A stretch of 41,212 nt of DNA from Phycisphaerales bacterium (GTDB lineage: Bacteria; Planctomycetota; Phycisphaerae; Phycisphaerales; SM1A02). The number at the start of each line of letters is the position of its first letter. Positions within the stretch are counted from its first letter, which is position 1. Below, one piece after another: positions 1-8,839 of the stretch. Under the pieces are notes generated by a model, which saw nothing but the letters and a program-made list of their open reading frames with translations, made no database searches and had not been told where the DNA came from. The stretch lies in NCBI GenBank assembly GCA_029247205.1, contig JAQWLT010000016.1:1-41212 (forward strand), given 5' to 3'. The translations under genes and the position numbers were made by a program.

Positions 1-1
1 G

Positions 2-712
2 GACGTCACAGTTGAATGGGGTGGACAGTCAAATCTTGGCGAGCGATCCTTCTCGCTCAATGCAGTGATTGGCCAGACGTCGCTGAGACCGTCCTATGCC
101 ACCGAACTCGACTTCGCGGCATGGACGCATCAGCAGCGGCGATACTCCCTTCCCACTACCGCCGAGGGTGGCCCCGATCCGAGACCGAGTATTGCAGGCT
201 TGTGGAAGCCTGGCGAAGCAGGAAGCAGTGTGCCCCCAGCAGAGAACGGCCAAGCCTCATCGACAAGGAATGAGAGTGGCCCCCTTGCTGCAGGTGGTAG
301 TTCCACACCTCAAACGGCCACACCCTCCGGGTCGGCCACTCGCCCAAGCCAGCCAGCAAGTACGACACCGCCAAGCACGGTTCCCCGTCGCACAGGTCCG
401 CTTGCCGGCGGTGCCCGCCCCGATCGTGGTGGCGGCGACTTCTCTGCACGCGACACTGACTCACAAAGCGTCGCTGGAGAAGGTGCCCGAAGTGGCGATC
501 TCTCGGCCGAAGACATGGGCGCCATGCCAGAAATCCTCACAGATGAACAGATTGCAACGCTCAACAAGCCCGAGACACTTGCCAAGGTGAAGGAAGTCTC
601 CGCTGCACGCGCTCGCGTAACCGACCCTGACCTCGAAGCAGAACTTGCAGCCTACTGGAAACGACTATTCGACCATCTCCGCACTATCCAAACTACGGGA
701 GGTTCACCGTGA
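2..712 (+). CDS. 5'-truncated protein of the pilus/type II secretion operon, function unknown
   Basis: The frame is open from the first bases of the window to TGA at 710-712, so the true start lies upstream. An ATP-independent, non-membrane segment is visible: a short N-terminal part that may be folded (D-V-T-V-E-W-G-G onwards), then about 90 residues rich in Pro, Ser, Thr and Gly that look like a disordered linker, then a charged helical tail with several Lys/Glu/Ala-rich stretches. I do not recognise the family. Position directly before GspM/PilO-, GspC/PilP- and secretin-like genes, with a 4-base GTGA overlap to the next gene, makes it a likely component of the same envelope machine (GspK, GspL or PilN would be usual here), but no diagnostic motif supports any of them. 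Confidence 0.6.
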   Translation, partial: DVTVEWGGQSNLGERSFSLNAVIGQTSLRPSYATELDFAAWTHQQRRYSLPTTAEGGPDPRPSIAGLWKPGEAGSSVPPAENGQASSTRNESGPLAAGGSSTPQTATPSGSATRPSQPASTTPPSTVPRRTGPLAGGARPDRGGGDFSARDTDSQSVAGEGARSGDLSAEDMGAMPEILTDEQIATLNKPETLAKVKEVSAARARVTDPDLEAELAAYWKRLFDHLRTIQTTGGSP

Positions 713-1293
713 CTAACGGAACGGACCTCATGAGTAGGGCGCAGAGTGAGTTCGAGAAAATGTCTCGAAGCAGCCGTCTCATCTTTGGGCTTGGCATTGT
801 GCTCATCATCTTCTTGTTGTGGTCAAGTGTCATCGACCCTATTTCTGCTGGCTGGAACAATGCGGCAAACGATATATCCACCCAAACCGCCCGCGTAGAA
901 AAAGCGGCGTCGCAGGCTGCTGCGCAACGATCAAACGTGGTGGCCTTTGGGCCCCTTGCCTCGCCTCTGCAACGATCAACCGAATCGCAAGACATGCTTG
1001 AAGCAGTCAACGCCATCATGAGCGAGTTCGGCGTGCGTGGCTATAAGTTCAACGAAGCGTCGAGTGCAGTGAAAGTCGGGGGAAGCTCGCTTCCTGGTAT
1101 TGATCGCATCAAGGCCACACTGGGATTCGAGGCCGAACATGAGAATGCAATCGAAATAATCGGCGCCATAGAGGACAGCCCGGCCATTGAAGCAATCAGC
1201 AATGCTCGCGTACAACGCTCCAAGTTGGGCGGCCGCATACTTGCTATTGAGTTGACAATTGAAGCTTGGGTACGCGGGGGTAGGCGAAGATGA
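709..1293 (+). CDS. GspM/PilO-like inner-membrane assembly protein
   Basis: A 194-residue protein with one transmembrane helix at about residues 25-45 (L-I-F-G-L-G-I-V-L-I-I-F-L-L-W), a heptad-like region at about 48-75 that looks coiled-coil, and a small alpha/beta periplasmic domain to the C-terminus. This architecture and the place just upstream of a secretin are typical of GspM (type II secretion) and PilO (type IV pilus), which sit in the inner-membrane platform and bind GspL/PilN. The start is GTG at 709, overlapping the previous stop as GTGA; a GGGAGG Shine-Dalgarno at 697-702 supports it over the in-frame ATG at 730. It overlaps the next gene by ATGA. Sequence alone does not separate GspM from PilO. 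Confidence 0.7.
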   Translation: MTNGTDLMSRAQSEFEKMSRSSRLIFGLGIVLIIFLLWSSVIDPISAGWNNAANDISTQTARVEKAASQAAAQRSNVVAFGPLASPLQRSTESQDMLEAVNAIMSEFGVRGYKFNEASSAVKVGGSSLPGIDRIKATLGFEAEHENAIEIIGAIEDSPAIEAISNARVQRSKLGGRILAIELTIEAWVRGGRRR

Positions 1294-2081
1294 TTGATCG
1301 CGAGACCATCCAAGGACCGCTCGGTGTGAGCCTTGCGTGTATTGGAGGCCTACTCATCGTTGGCATATGGCTGCTCGCCCCCCTGCTCGGCTCTCTTGGC
1401 TCACTTGGCGGGGGCAACGTATTGAATGACGACAGCTACAAGAAACTCATTGCCACGCATGACGTCGCCCACCGGACGGATCTCAATCGCGTGCACGGTC
1501 GTTCCTTCTTCTTTGAACCAGCCGCGCCGCCAAAGCCCAAGCCACCTGAACCCACTGGTGCCTGCTGTGTCGAGGAAGAGTGCACGGTCATGCGACGAGA
1601 CGCCTGCCGCGACCGTGGTGGACGTTTCCAAGGCCGCGACACAAGCTGTGAACCCGACACCTGCAAACCGCGTGAAGCGCCGAAGCCAGTCGACAGACCG
1701 AAAATCGACAACACACCCAAGAGCTATGGTGGCCCCGACATCATCGCCATCTACGGAAGTGACGTGCTCTTCCGCGCCGATGACGGCCTAATGGTCATCC
1801 CCGTTGGTCGCAGCATGAATGACATCAAGGTTGTATCGGTTGATGCGCCGAGGGCCGCAGAACTGATGTGGAAGAAGGGCGGACCGTTCACGGTCACGCT
1901 CTTCGAGAAGCCGCAAGACCCCTGGTCCAATCATCCGCTCTCTGACACGATCAACTTGCCATCAACTTCCCCGACCATCACTGTTGAAGAAGACCGTCCG
2001 GGCACGACGCCCGCAGAGTCCCCCCCCGCGGCATCTGAGGCCTCTCTTGGCACAGATCCCCCAAATCAGGACACTAACTGA
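1290..2081 (+). CDS. GspC/PilP-like protein with an embedded six-cysteine GACC module
   Basis: A 263-residue protein starting at ATG 1290 (ATGA overlap with the previous stop). One hydrophobic helix lies at about residues 12-35, followed by a Pro/Lys-rich stretch, a cysteine-rich segment (about residues 88-126) starting G-A-C-C-V-E-E-E-C, a second Pro/Lys-rich linker, a small beta-rich domain (about 150-215) and a Pro/Ser/Thr-rich tail. A short inner-membrane anchor, flexible linker and beta domain directly before a secretin gene is the layout of GspC (HR domain) or PilP, which connect the inner-membrane platform to the secretin; this assignment is inference from layout. The cysteine segment is odd for that family and has the same spacing as repeats in the secreted protein at 31012-32847. 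Confidence 0.6.
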   Translation: MIDRETIQGPLGVSLACIGGLLIVGIWLLAPLLGSLGSLGGGNVLNDDSYKKLIATHDVAHRTDLNRVHGRSFFFEPAAPPKPKPPEPTGACCVEEECTVMRRDACRDRGGRFQGRDTSCEPDTCKPREAPKPVDRPKIDNTPKSYGGPDIIAIYGSDVLFRADDGLMVIPVGRSMNDIKVVSVDAPRAAELMWKKGGPFTVTLFEKPQDPWSNHPLSDTINLPSTSPTITVEEDRPGTTPAESPPAASEASLGTDPPNQDTN

Positions 2082-2156
2082 ATGAATCAGTTCCGAGCCG
2101 AGGAATATCTCGCCGACACCCGCGTTGAGCCTGCTCAAATGCAGAGAGGATCCACT

Positions 2157-4967
2157 GTGGAATCAATTTCAGCCTGCCCTCGACTGATCGCACCACTGCT
2201 TGCAGTCGTGCTGTGCAGCCCGCTCCTTGCGCAGAGTGGACGGCCTGACCCAACGCCTCCTCCCGCTGCCGAGCCCATCACGCCCCCGGAAGAAACATCG
2301 GAAGCAATCCTTGAAGAGGCCTCAGCAGAAGATCCAAGCTCAACTGAAGCCGAAGAGAATGCATCTGAGTTGGAAAACGAAGCAGTTGAAGAGCTCATCC
2401 TCGAAGAAGTAGAGGAAGAATTGACCGCGGATGCAGAGGAAAAGACCCCAACAATTGTCTGGAGTATTGATGGCCTCCGCAGCGATCGGCGGCCAGTCAA
2501 GGACGAGCCCGTTGTGCTTGCATTCAAGGATGTCAAGTTAGAGGAACTCATTGAGTTCATTGCACTTGAGACCGGCAAGATCGTCATGCCTGTCGATCTA
2601 CCCACATCAAGTCGCGGCGGCTCAACGTACAACATCGTGGCCGATCAACCGATGTCTCGTCCCGAGGCCCTAGACTTCATCTTCACATACTTGCGAATGA
2701 ACAACATCGGCATCATCGAACGAAGCCGCGTGATCTTCATTGGCGAACTCGACAAGATGGTGACGCAACTCGGTGAGATTGAAGTGGTCTCAGCGAGCGA
2801 GTCGATTGTTGATCGGCCAGACCGAGGCGGGCTGATCTTTAAAATCTTCCAGATCGAAAATACTGACGCGGGGCAAATCAAGGACGACCTCGCTGACTTC
2901 TTCCCGGAAGAGTGGGCCCGTATCAAGGAAGATGACCTGTCGAACCAGATCATGATGCTCGGCGATGTCGCGTTGTGCCAGCAAGTAGAAAAGATCATCA
3001 AGGACATCGATCGCCAATGGCTCAAGCCTGTGATCGAAACCTTCCGTCTTCGCTACGCAGATGCCCGTGAAATCGAGACCAATGTGCTGGAACTCTTTGA
3101 ACAGGCGAGTGGGTCTAGTGGTGGTTCCTCGAGTCAGAACCGTTCTTCAGGCCGCAATGCCAACAATCGATCGAGTAACCGCGCCAATTCAACCACAACC
3201 TCAACAACTGGCGTGCCAGAAGCCGAACTTCGAATAACAGTCAATGAGCAACAGAACACCGTCACGGTTCAGGGCGAGCGGAAGACAGTTGACGAAGTCG
3301 CTTCACTCATCATGACGCAGTGGGATCTTCCACGACCCGATGGCACAAGCAGGCTCTTCATTCTCAAACACACTGATCCGATCAAGGTCAAGGACCTCCT
3401 GACAGCCGTGCTCGGCGGAGGATCGACAAGTTCTGGTGGCTCAACAGGTGGCCGTGGCCAGAGCCAAAACCAACGAAGCGACGCCACAGCTGGCCTCGCA
3501 GGGGTGTACCAGTTTGAGGCATTCCCTGATCGCAACGCCCTGCTCGTACTGGCCAAGACCGAGCAGAGTTTCTCGTTCATCGAGAGCGTCATCACAGAAA
3601 TCGACCAGGCTGCAGATGCTGGTCTTCCCGAAATTGTGCCACTGAAATATGCCGATGCAGTTGAGCTGACTGAGGAGATCAATATTCTGCTTGCCAAGGC
3701 AGGAGGCCGCGTCTCACTCCCAAGGCCCGCAACAGGACTCACCGCTGAGGGATTCTCCAGCAGCAGCGACGGCATCAATGTCTCTGGCCCCGATACGAGC
3801 GGCACCAATTCTGACCTTCAATTCCCATGGGGAAATGCACAAAACGACGAGCAGTCGCCAGAGTCGTCGCTCATTGGCAAAGTACGAGTTGTACCAATTG
3901 TTCGCCAAAATGCGTTGGCCATTCTCGCTCCAGCGGCCTACCGGGAACCCATGCGAAAGCTCATCGAAGCATTCGATCAACCTCGCCGGCAAGTACTGCT
4001 TTCGGCAACGATCGTCGAAGTTGACTTGGGAGACTCGCTGAATCTCGGCATGAAACTCGGCCGCGGATGGACAGCCAACACTGGCGCGTTAGTCGACGGC
4101 ACTGTTGGGCTAACTTTGCCAGCCATCGACTTCTTGACCAATATGCTCGATGGAACTCAAACTAACCAGCTAAAGCTGGATCCATTTAGCATCAATGTGA
4201 TTATCGAGGCGCTCAACTCCGTCACGAATACGCGTGTCATTCAAGAACCGAGAGTCTTCACCGCAGACAACGAAGAAGCTGTCTTCTTCGCTGGACAGGA
4301 GTATCCCGTCGCCACTGGCTCGGTATCGGCTTCAACGGGTCTGCAAAATCTGACGACCACTATTGAGTACAAAAACATTGGCGTCTTTCTGAATGTCCGC
4401 CCTCGCATCACCGAAGAAGGCGCTGTTGACCTCGCCGTCAGCCTAGAGTTATCACAGGCCAAGGGCGCTGTCAATGTTGGTCAAACATCAAGCGAGATCT
4501 TTGATCGTAAACAGGTCACCACGCATGCCATTCTGCTCGACGGGCAAACGATCGTCTTAGGCGGCCTCCTCAAGGAATTCGAGCAAGTCAAGCTAGATCG
4601 CATCCCATTGCTCGCAGATATTCCAATCATCGGACAACTCTTCCAGTTCCGAGATGAACGGCTTGAACGCACCGAGCTGATCGCCTTTATCACGCCCACC
4701 GTCGTCCACCGGCCAGTCGATAACTATGACAACTTCAACCTTGCAGATATTCGCCGCCTTGAAGATGTCGCCCGCCCACTTGCCGAGCAGATTGAAGAAG
4801 GTGAACAGATTGTCAATTTGAATGTACACGAGCGACTTGGCCTCCGCACGACGTCAGAGGAAGGCGGACGCGTCATTCTTCCAGATCAAATGGAGGCGCA
4901 GAATCGCATCGATGCATTCCAACCAATCCTGATTGAGTTGACTCCAAGGGATGGCGACAAGAAGTGA
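2157..4967 (+). CDS. Secretin, GspD/PilQ-type outer-membrane channel
   Basis: Outer-membrane secretin forming the exit channel of a type II secretion or type IV pilus machine. Order: signal peptide (hydrophobic core L-I-A-P-L-L-A-V-V-L, cleavage near L-L-A-Q-S), a strongly Glu-rich linker over about residues 30-105, several N-domain repeats (one containing a Ser/Asn/Arg-rich loop, as usual in GspD), then the secretin core: the I-V-E-V-D-L-G-D stretch, R-V-I-Q-E-P-R-V-F-T, and the terminal signature I-P-L-L-A-D-I-P-I-I-G-Q-L-F-Q-F. An in-frame ATG at 2082 immediately follows the previous stop, but GTG 2157 is preferred: AGAGAGGA lies 6 bases before it and the signal peptide then begins at the N-terminus. 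About 936 residues, long for the family because of the acidic linker. Confidence 0.93.
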   Translation: MESISACPRLIAPLLAVVLCSPLLAQSGRPDPTPPPAAEPITPPEETSEAILEEASAEDPSSTEAEENASELENEAVEELILEEVEEELTADAEEKTPTIVWSIDGLRSDRRPVKDEPVVLAFKDVKLEELIEFIALETGKIVMPVDLPTSSRGGSTYNIVADQPMSRPEALDFIFTYLRMNNIGIIERSRVIFIGELDKMVTQLGEIEVVSASESIVDRPDRGGLIFKIFQIENTDAGQIKDDLADFFPEEWARIKEDDLSNQIMMLGDVALCQQVEKIIKDIDRQWLKPVIETFRLRYADAREIETNVLELFEQASGSSGGSSSQNRSSGRNANNRSSNRANSTTTSTTGVPEAELRITVNEQQNTVTVQGERKTVDEVASLIMTQWDLPRPDGTSRLFILKHTDPIKVKDLLTAVLGGGSTSSGGSTGGRGQSQNQRSDATAGLAGVYQFEAFPDRNALLVLAKTEQSFSFIESVITEIDQAADAGLPEIVPLKYADAVELTEEINILLAKAGGRVSLPRPATGLTAEGFSSSSDGINVSGPDTSGTNSDLQFPWGNAQNDEQSPESSLIGKVRVVPIVRQNALAILAPAAYREPMRKLIEAFDQPRRQVLLSATIVEVDLGDSLNLGMKLGRGWTANTGALVDGTVGLTLPAIDFLTNMLDGTQTNQLKLDPFSINVIIEALNSVTNTRVIQEPRVFTADNEEAVFFAGQEYPVATGSVSASTGLQNLTTTIEYKNIGVFLNVRPRITEEGAVDLAVSLELSQAKGAVNVGQTSSEIFDRKQVTTHAILLDGQTIVLGGLLKEFEQVKLDRIPLLADIPIIGQLFQFRDERLERTELIAFITPTVVHRPVDNYDNFNLADIRRLEDVARPLAEQIEEGEQIVNLNVHERLGLRTTSEEGGRVILPDQMEAQNRIDAFQPILIELTPRDGDKK

Positions 4968-6172
4968 TGTCTACTCAAGCATGCATCGCATCCGTTGGCC
5001 TCTCGATCTGCCTGTTGGCGGCTTGCTCGGAATCAACTTGGCCCAAACGCCAGCCACTCAATGCAAGTCAGGTCAATGCGCTGAATGAAATCGCTGCACA
5101 ACAGCAGTTGATGAATGACGCCTCGAGAGGTTCTTTCAAGGGTGAAGCTTGGTCCATCGGCTCCCTTCCATGGAACGCGACGATCTTGCCGCTGGTAAGT
5201 CCAGACGGACAATGGATCGCTACCAGTTCAGGCAAGTCCCCAAGCAATGCCGCTCGCATGGGTCTTCCAGGGGCTACCCCACCCATCGGTAGCCGCATTG
5301 AAATATGGGAGCTGCTTACTGGCTACTCAGGCCTTCGTGAACATGCCGTACTTGAGTTGCCTCTAGTACTGACCGACGCCGCTGATAATGAGGGATTCTT
5401 GGTTGAGGCGCCACAAGCCAATGGCACCAGATGGATTGGCAAGGTTGATTGGCGCACATCAGAATTGACCTGGCTTGTCAAAAACGATGCGGTCAATACC
5501 ATGCCTGTGATTGGACCAAGGGGACGACTGGCGTGGTGTACGCGCGAACGCAACGAAAAACGATTCGCCTTGGCTGTCCAATTTTCTGAATCCGGAATAT
5601 TTGAGATACCGGCGAATAAAGGTGAATGGCTGCTTCCAATGTGGAGCCTTCACAGTACGCGGCTTTCGGCGTGGCGACTCGGCGATGGCGGTGTCCTCAC
5701 CTTGGTGTCCATGGATGGCGACTCACCAGAAACCATGGCCGGACCGGCGAGTCAAATACTGATCATGAGCGGAGCCAACCGCTGGGATGCCTTCAAAGCC
5801 ACTGCCAATCGAACAACCGTTCGCGGCTTACCAAGCCAACTTGTTGAACAGATCATCTTCTATCACCCCATCGAGCAGCGAATGGTGGTGTGGATGCCAA
5901 CCGGAATAAATTCAGACCGTGTCGTACCGCTGGCACCAAATTCCATCGATGCTGTGCATGACGATCAGGGCGACTTCCTACTGACGATGCCCGGCGGCCT
6001 ACACTGGCAAGGCAAGAACGACCTGCGAAATGTCGTCCGCGTTGACCATGTGCCTGTCTTTGCTCGCGGCACGACCGACCCAATGCGGCCATTCTTATTG
6101 CTTGATCCAGGCTCCAATGTGGTACGTATTCGCGGCATGCGTCCGCGACGCGAAGCCCCCTCGGATCAGTAG
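4967..6172 (+). CDS. Predicted lipoprotein with PD40/TolB-like beta-propeller segments
   Basis: About 401 residues from ATG 4967 (TGATG overlap with the secretin stop; GTG 4964 directly before it is the alternative). The N-terminus is a lipoprotein signal: S-I-C-L-L-A-A-C with Cys at about residue 20. A later segment L-V-S-P-D-G-Q-W-I-A-T resembles PD40/WD-like propeller blades, and similar Trp-rich blade-like stretches recur through the protein. No catalytic motif is seen. It is the last gene of the secretin operon. A lipoprotein right after a secretin could act as a pilotin or accessory factor, but known pilotins are much smaller, so the role is unknown. Confidence 0.65.
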   Translation: MSTQACIASVGLSICLLAACSESTWPKRQPLNASQVNALNEIAAQQQLMNDASRGSFKGEAWSIGSLPWNATILPLVSPDGQWIATSSGKSPSNAARMGLPGATPPIGSRIEIWELLTGYSGLREHAVLELPLVLTDAADNEGFLVEAPQANGTRWIGKVDWRTSELTWLVKNDAVNTMPVIGPRGRLAWCTRERNEKRFALAVQFSESGIFEIPANKGEWLLPMWSLHSTRLSAWRLGDGGVLTLVSMDGDSPETMAGPASQILIMSGANRWDAFKATANRTTVRGLPSQLVEQIIFYHPIEQRMVVWMPTGINSDRVVPLAPNSIDAVHDDQGDFLLTMPGGLHWQGKNDLRNVVRVDHVPVFARGTTDPMRPFLLLDPGSNVVRIRGMRPRREAPSDQ

Positions 6173-6187
6173 ACACCGCAAGCAGTT

Positions 6188-6211
6188 CTGTGTCACAAGA
6201 ACCTGACACAG
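6188..6211. terminator. Inverted repeat between convergent genes, possible terminator
   Basis: CTGTGTCA (6188-6195) and TGACACAG (6204-6211) form a perfect 8-bp stem with an 8-base loop, located between the convergent ends of the propeller lipoprotein and the peptide transporter. Neither side is followed by a clear T-run, so intrinsic termination is only possible, not shown. Confidence 0.4.
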
Positions 6212-6234
6212 CGTATTCAACTGGTATTCAAGAC

Positions 6235-8283
6235 TTACTCGCGAGGCGATTCTTCCATAAGGTAGGTCCGCGGCTTATAGAGGTACGCCACTGGCACGAA
6301 GGCCACGGCGGTGCCGAGCATCAGCCACGTAAAGAACCAGAAGAAGGACGCGCCGTGAAGGCGAAGCTGGCCACCGATCTGGGTGTCGCGGCTCAGTGTG
6401 ATCTCACCGGAATCAGCTGATTCTGAATTGATCCCCAACTCGGCACGGCGCCGTGCGAGCCATGTCCCCTCCTCTTCCGGAGTCGGCGGTTCTACGATGG
6501 TCCCATTGAGCACGATGGCACTTGAAGTCAACAGATCACCGTCGGGGCCGAGGCTGCCTACAGTGAACTCCTTCCGGTTACTCAGCCTATAGACGAGAGC
6601 CTGGCCCCATGGATCCATGTCTTCCTTGACTAGTTCCGCGCCTTGTTCGTTCGATGGGAGGAAGCCGTTCTCTTTCCAGAAGGTTTCCACCTGATCGGCC
6701 GCAACATTGAGCTCCACGATCGCCGGCCATTCCATGTGGTCCTTAGTACCGTCAACGAGGTAGAACAGGTTGCCACTGGTAAAGGCACCAACAGATCCAT
6801 CCCCCAGTGGAAGCCCAATCGTGAAACCAGATTCAGTGAGAGAATAGAAGGGCGGCTGCAGGCCGGCTGAATCGCGCAGGCCATCAAGCAGCTGATTCGC
6901 TTGGGCTTCATCTGGAAGCGCCCCATCGTGCGTATCCATCCAAGCGGTGATCTTCTCATGAGCCTGAGTCATGACCTGAGTGCCTGAGGGCACCGCGATG
7001 ACCATGAGCACGCCGGCGGTGATTGTGTTGCCGAGCGTTACAGAGAAGAGGAAGAGCCCCATGATGATGGACTTCATCTTTCGAGGCGCCTGGGTGTACG
7101 AGAACTCAAGACAAGTGATGGACACCATGACTTCAGCCGTGGTAATGAGCGCGTAGGCCAGCACCTGCCAGCCGATCGACGGCGTCTGGCCCACATCGAT
7201 GAGTTGCTGTGCAATCGCAATGACCGAGAACCCAACCGCCATAATGAAGAACCCGAGACTGATCTTGCGCAGCGGCGTAAGCGGCCAGACCTTGTTGAGC
7301 AACGGGTACACCACCCAACCAAAGAGCGGAACCAAGATCAGAATCATGACCGGATTAATGAGCTGAATCTGGGATGGCAACCAGTGGATGCCCAGCCAAT
7401 AGCGGTTCATGTCCTCCGCCTGGAACACCCACATTGAACCTGTTTGGTCGAAGAGGGCCCAGAACACGGCCACGAAGACATAGATGATCCCAAGTTTCAG
7501 GATGATTTTAATGCCTTGGAAACTGAAGACCTCACGGATGAAAGCCATTCCCCGAGGTGGCACGTGAATGAACTTGTGTCGCCCCATCCAGAACATGATT
7601 GTTGCGATCGCCATGAGTACTCCGGGCACACCAAATGCCCAGTGTGGCCCATGCCACTTGAGTAACCAAGGAGTCAGCATGTTTGAAATGGCAGCACCGA
7701 CGTTGATCGACAAGTAGAACACCATGTAGATCTTGGTCAACCAGTGCGCGTTCGACTCGCCGAACTGGTCACCGACATGGGCCGACACGCAGGGCTTGAT
7801 GCCACCGGCGCCAAGGGCGATGAGGATGAGACCAAGTACGAGAAACAAACTTGGATTGAGCGGCTCATCCATAAAGGGCAGTTCCATGCCCATCAAGGCC
7901 AACGCTCCATGGCCAATGCAGTAGACGATCGACAACAGCATGATCGTGAGGTACTTGCCGAGAAATGCATCCGCAATGAACGCCCCCAGAAGAGGTGTCC
8001 AGTACACGGCGATAACAAACACATGAAACCATTTCGCCGCATCAACTTCGCTCATCGCCGTACCAAGCCATTGCCCCGGCATGAGGAATAGATACGTCGT
8101 CATGAAGATCGCGAGAATCCCCTTCATGCCGTAGAAGGAGAAACGCTCCGCAGCCTCGTTCCCGATGATGTAGGGAATGCCACCAGGCAACTTCTTCGTG
8201 GGCGTTGGCGCCGTGCGATACTTGCTGCTATGCATTGGTGATTCGATTCCGCCTGGTGCACTATTTGACTTATTGCTACTCAT
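6235..8283 (-). CDS. POT/PTR2-family proton-coupled oligopeptide transporter
   Basis: About 682-residue polytopic membrane protein of the proton-dependent oligopeptide transporter family (MFS superfamily). The N-terminal helix carries the ExxERF-type proton-coupling motif (N-E-A-A-E-R-F-S-F-Y-G), and the PTR2 signature G-A-G-G-I-K-P-C-V-S-A is present with the following H-V-G-D-Q-F. At least twelve hydrophobic helices are visible. A hydrophilic insertion of roughly 150 residues (about 425-590) lies before the last helix; this is longer than in typical bacterial DtpA-like members but similar insertions exist in POT relatives. ATG 8283 is preferred because GAGGA sits 9 bases upstream; GTG 8289, overlapping the asparaginase-like stop, is the alternative. 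It is the last gene of a three-gene minus-strand run. Substrate is inferred as di-/tripeptides. Confidence 0.92.
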   Translation of the reverse strand: MSSNKSNSAPGGIESPMHSSKYRTAPTPTKKLPGGIPYIIGNEAAERFSFYGMKGILAIFMTTYLFLMPGQWLGTAMSEVDAAKWFHVFVIAVYWTPLLGAFIADAFLGKYLTIMLLSIVYCIGHGALALMGMELPFMDEPLNPSLFLVLGLILIALGAGGIKPCVSAHVGDQFGESNAHWLTKIYMVFYLSINVGAAISNMLTPWLLKWHGPHWAFGVPGVLMAIATIMFWMGRHKFIHVPPRGMAFIREVFSFQGIKIILKLGIIYVFVAVFWALFDQTGSMWVFQAEDMNRYWLGIHWLPSQIQLINPVMILILVPLFGWVVYPLLNKVWPLTPLRKISLGFFIMAVGFSVIAIAQQLIDVGQTPSIGWQVLAYALITTAEVMVSITCLEFSYTQAPRKMKSIIMGLFLFSVTLGNTITAGVLMVIAVPSGTQVMTQAHEKITAWMDTHDGALPDEAQANQLLDGLRDSAGLQPPFYSLTESGFTIGLPLGDGSVGAFTSGNLFYLVDGTKDHMEWPAIVELNVAADQVETFWKENGFLPSNEQGAELVKEDMDPWGQALVYRLSNRKEFTVGSLGPDGDLLTSSAIVLNGTIVEPPTPEEEGTWLARRRAELGINSESADSGEITLSRDTQIGGQLRLHGASFFWFFTWLMLGTAVAFVPVAYLYKPRTYLMEESPRE

Positions 8284-8285
8284 CG

Positions 8286-8837
8286 TCACACATCCTCGTG
8301 TTCACAGTCGCACGCTCTTGCAAATCGCAGGCGTGCACGGTCTTTGACAATTCCAGGAAATTGAAGGGCTCGGTTGTGCATACAAACATACACACCCGGG
8401 GCAAGCAATTGAACCGCAAGCAACGCCTCGATGAGATTCTGCTTGGCATCAGTTGTACTAATAATCCAGGGGAGCATTGCGCCAGTCAGCACAATTGGCA
8501 CACTGAGGTCTACGGCCATAGAAGTCAGCATCTCGCCAGTCATGGCGAGTCGATCAGTGCCGTGAATGATCACGACACCATCCCGCAGTCCCGCCTCGGA
8601 CAGAGCCAGGTCAACAATGGCCGCATGGTCGCCGTCGGTCATGTCGAGACTGTCCTTGTTCATGACCGTGTGACGATGCAACTCGACGCCCTCTAAGTTG
8701 AGTTCGGCCAGCATGGCATCGAGCACACTCACATCGTTTGAAAACACACCCTGCACTGGGTCGTACGTTTTCTCAATCGTTCCGCCGGTTGTCAGCAGTG
8801 CAATGTCCAGCGGACACTTCATGTCGTCACGACCCAT
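8286..8837 (-). CDS. Short asparaginase/glutaminase-like domain protein
   Basis: A 183-residue protein made of only the N-terminal domain of type I/II L-asparaginase. The first catalytic segment L-L-T-T-G-G-T-I-E-K and the second, I-I-H-G-T-D-R-L-A-M-T-G, are present, so the nucleophile Thr in TGGT and the T-D pair are kept; canonical enzymes usually have G-T-D-T, here G-T-D-R. D-A-K-Q-N-L also matches the family. Full-length asparaginases are about 330 residues; stand-alone short versions of this size are common in bacteria and poorly characterised, so activity is uncertain. It starts 2 bases after the SSP411-like stop and reaches into the transporter start, so the three genes look co-transcribed and possibly linked to peptide or amino-acid use. 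An internal ATG at 8822 is an alternative start. Confidence 0.85.
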   Translation of the reverse strand: MGRDDMKCPLDIALLTTGGTIEKTYDPVQGVFSNDVSVLDAMLAELNLEGVELHRHTVMNKDSLDMTDGDHAAIVDLALSEAGLRDGVVIIHGTDRLAMTGEMLTSMAVDLSVPIVLTGAMLPWIISTTDAKQNLIEALLAVQLLAPGVYVCMHNRALQFPGIVKDRARLRFARACDCEHEDV

Positions 8838-8839
8838 GC

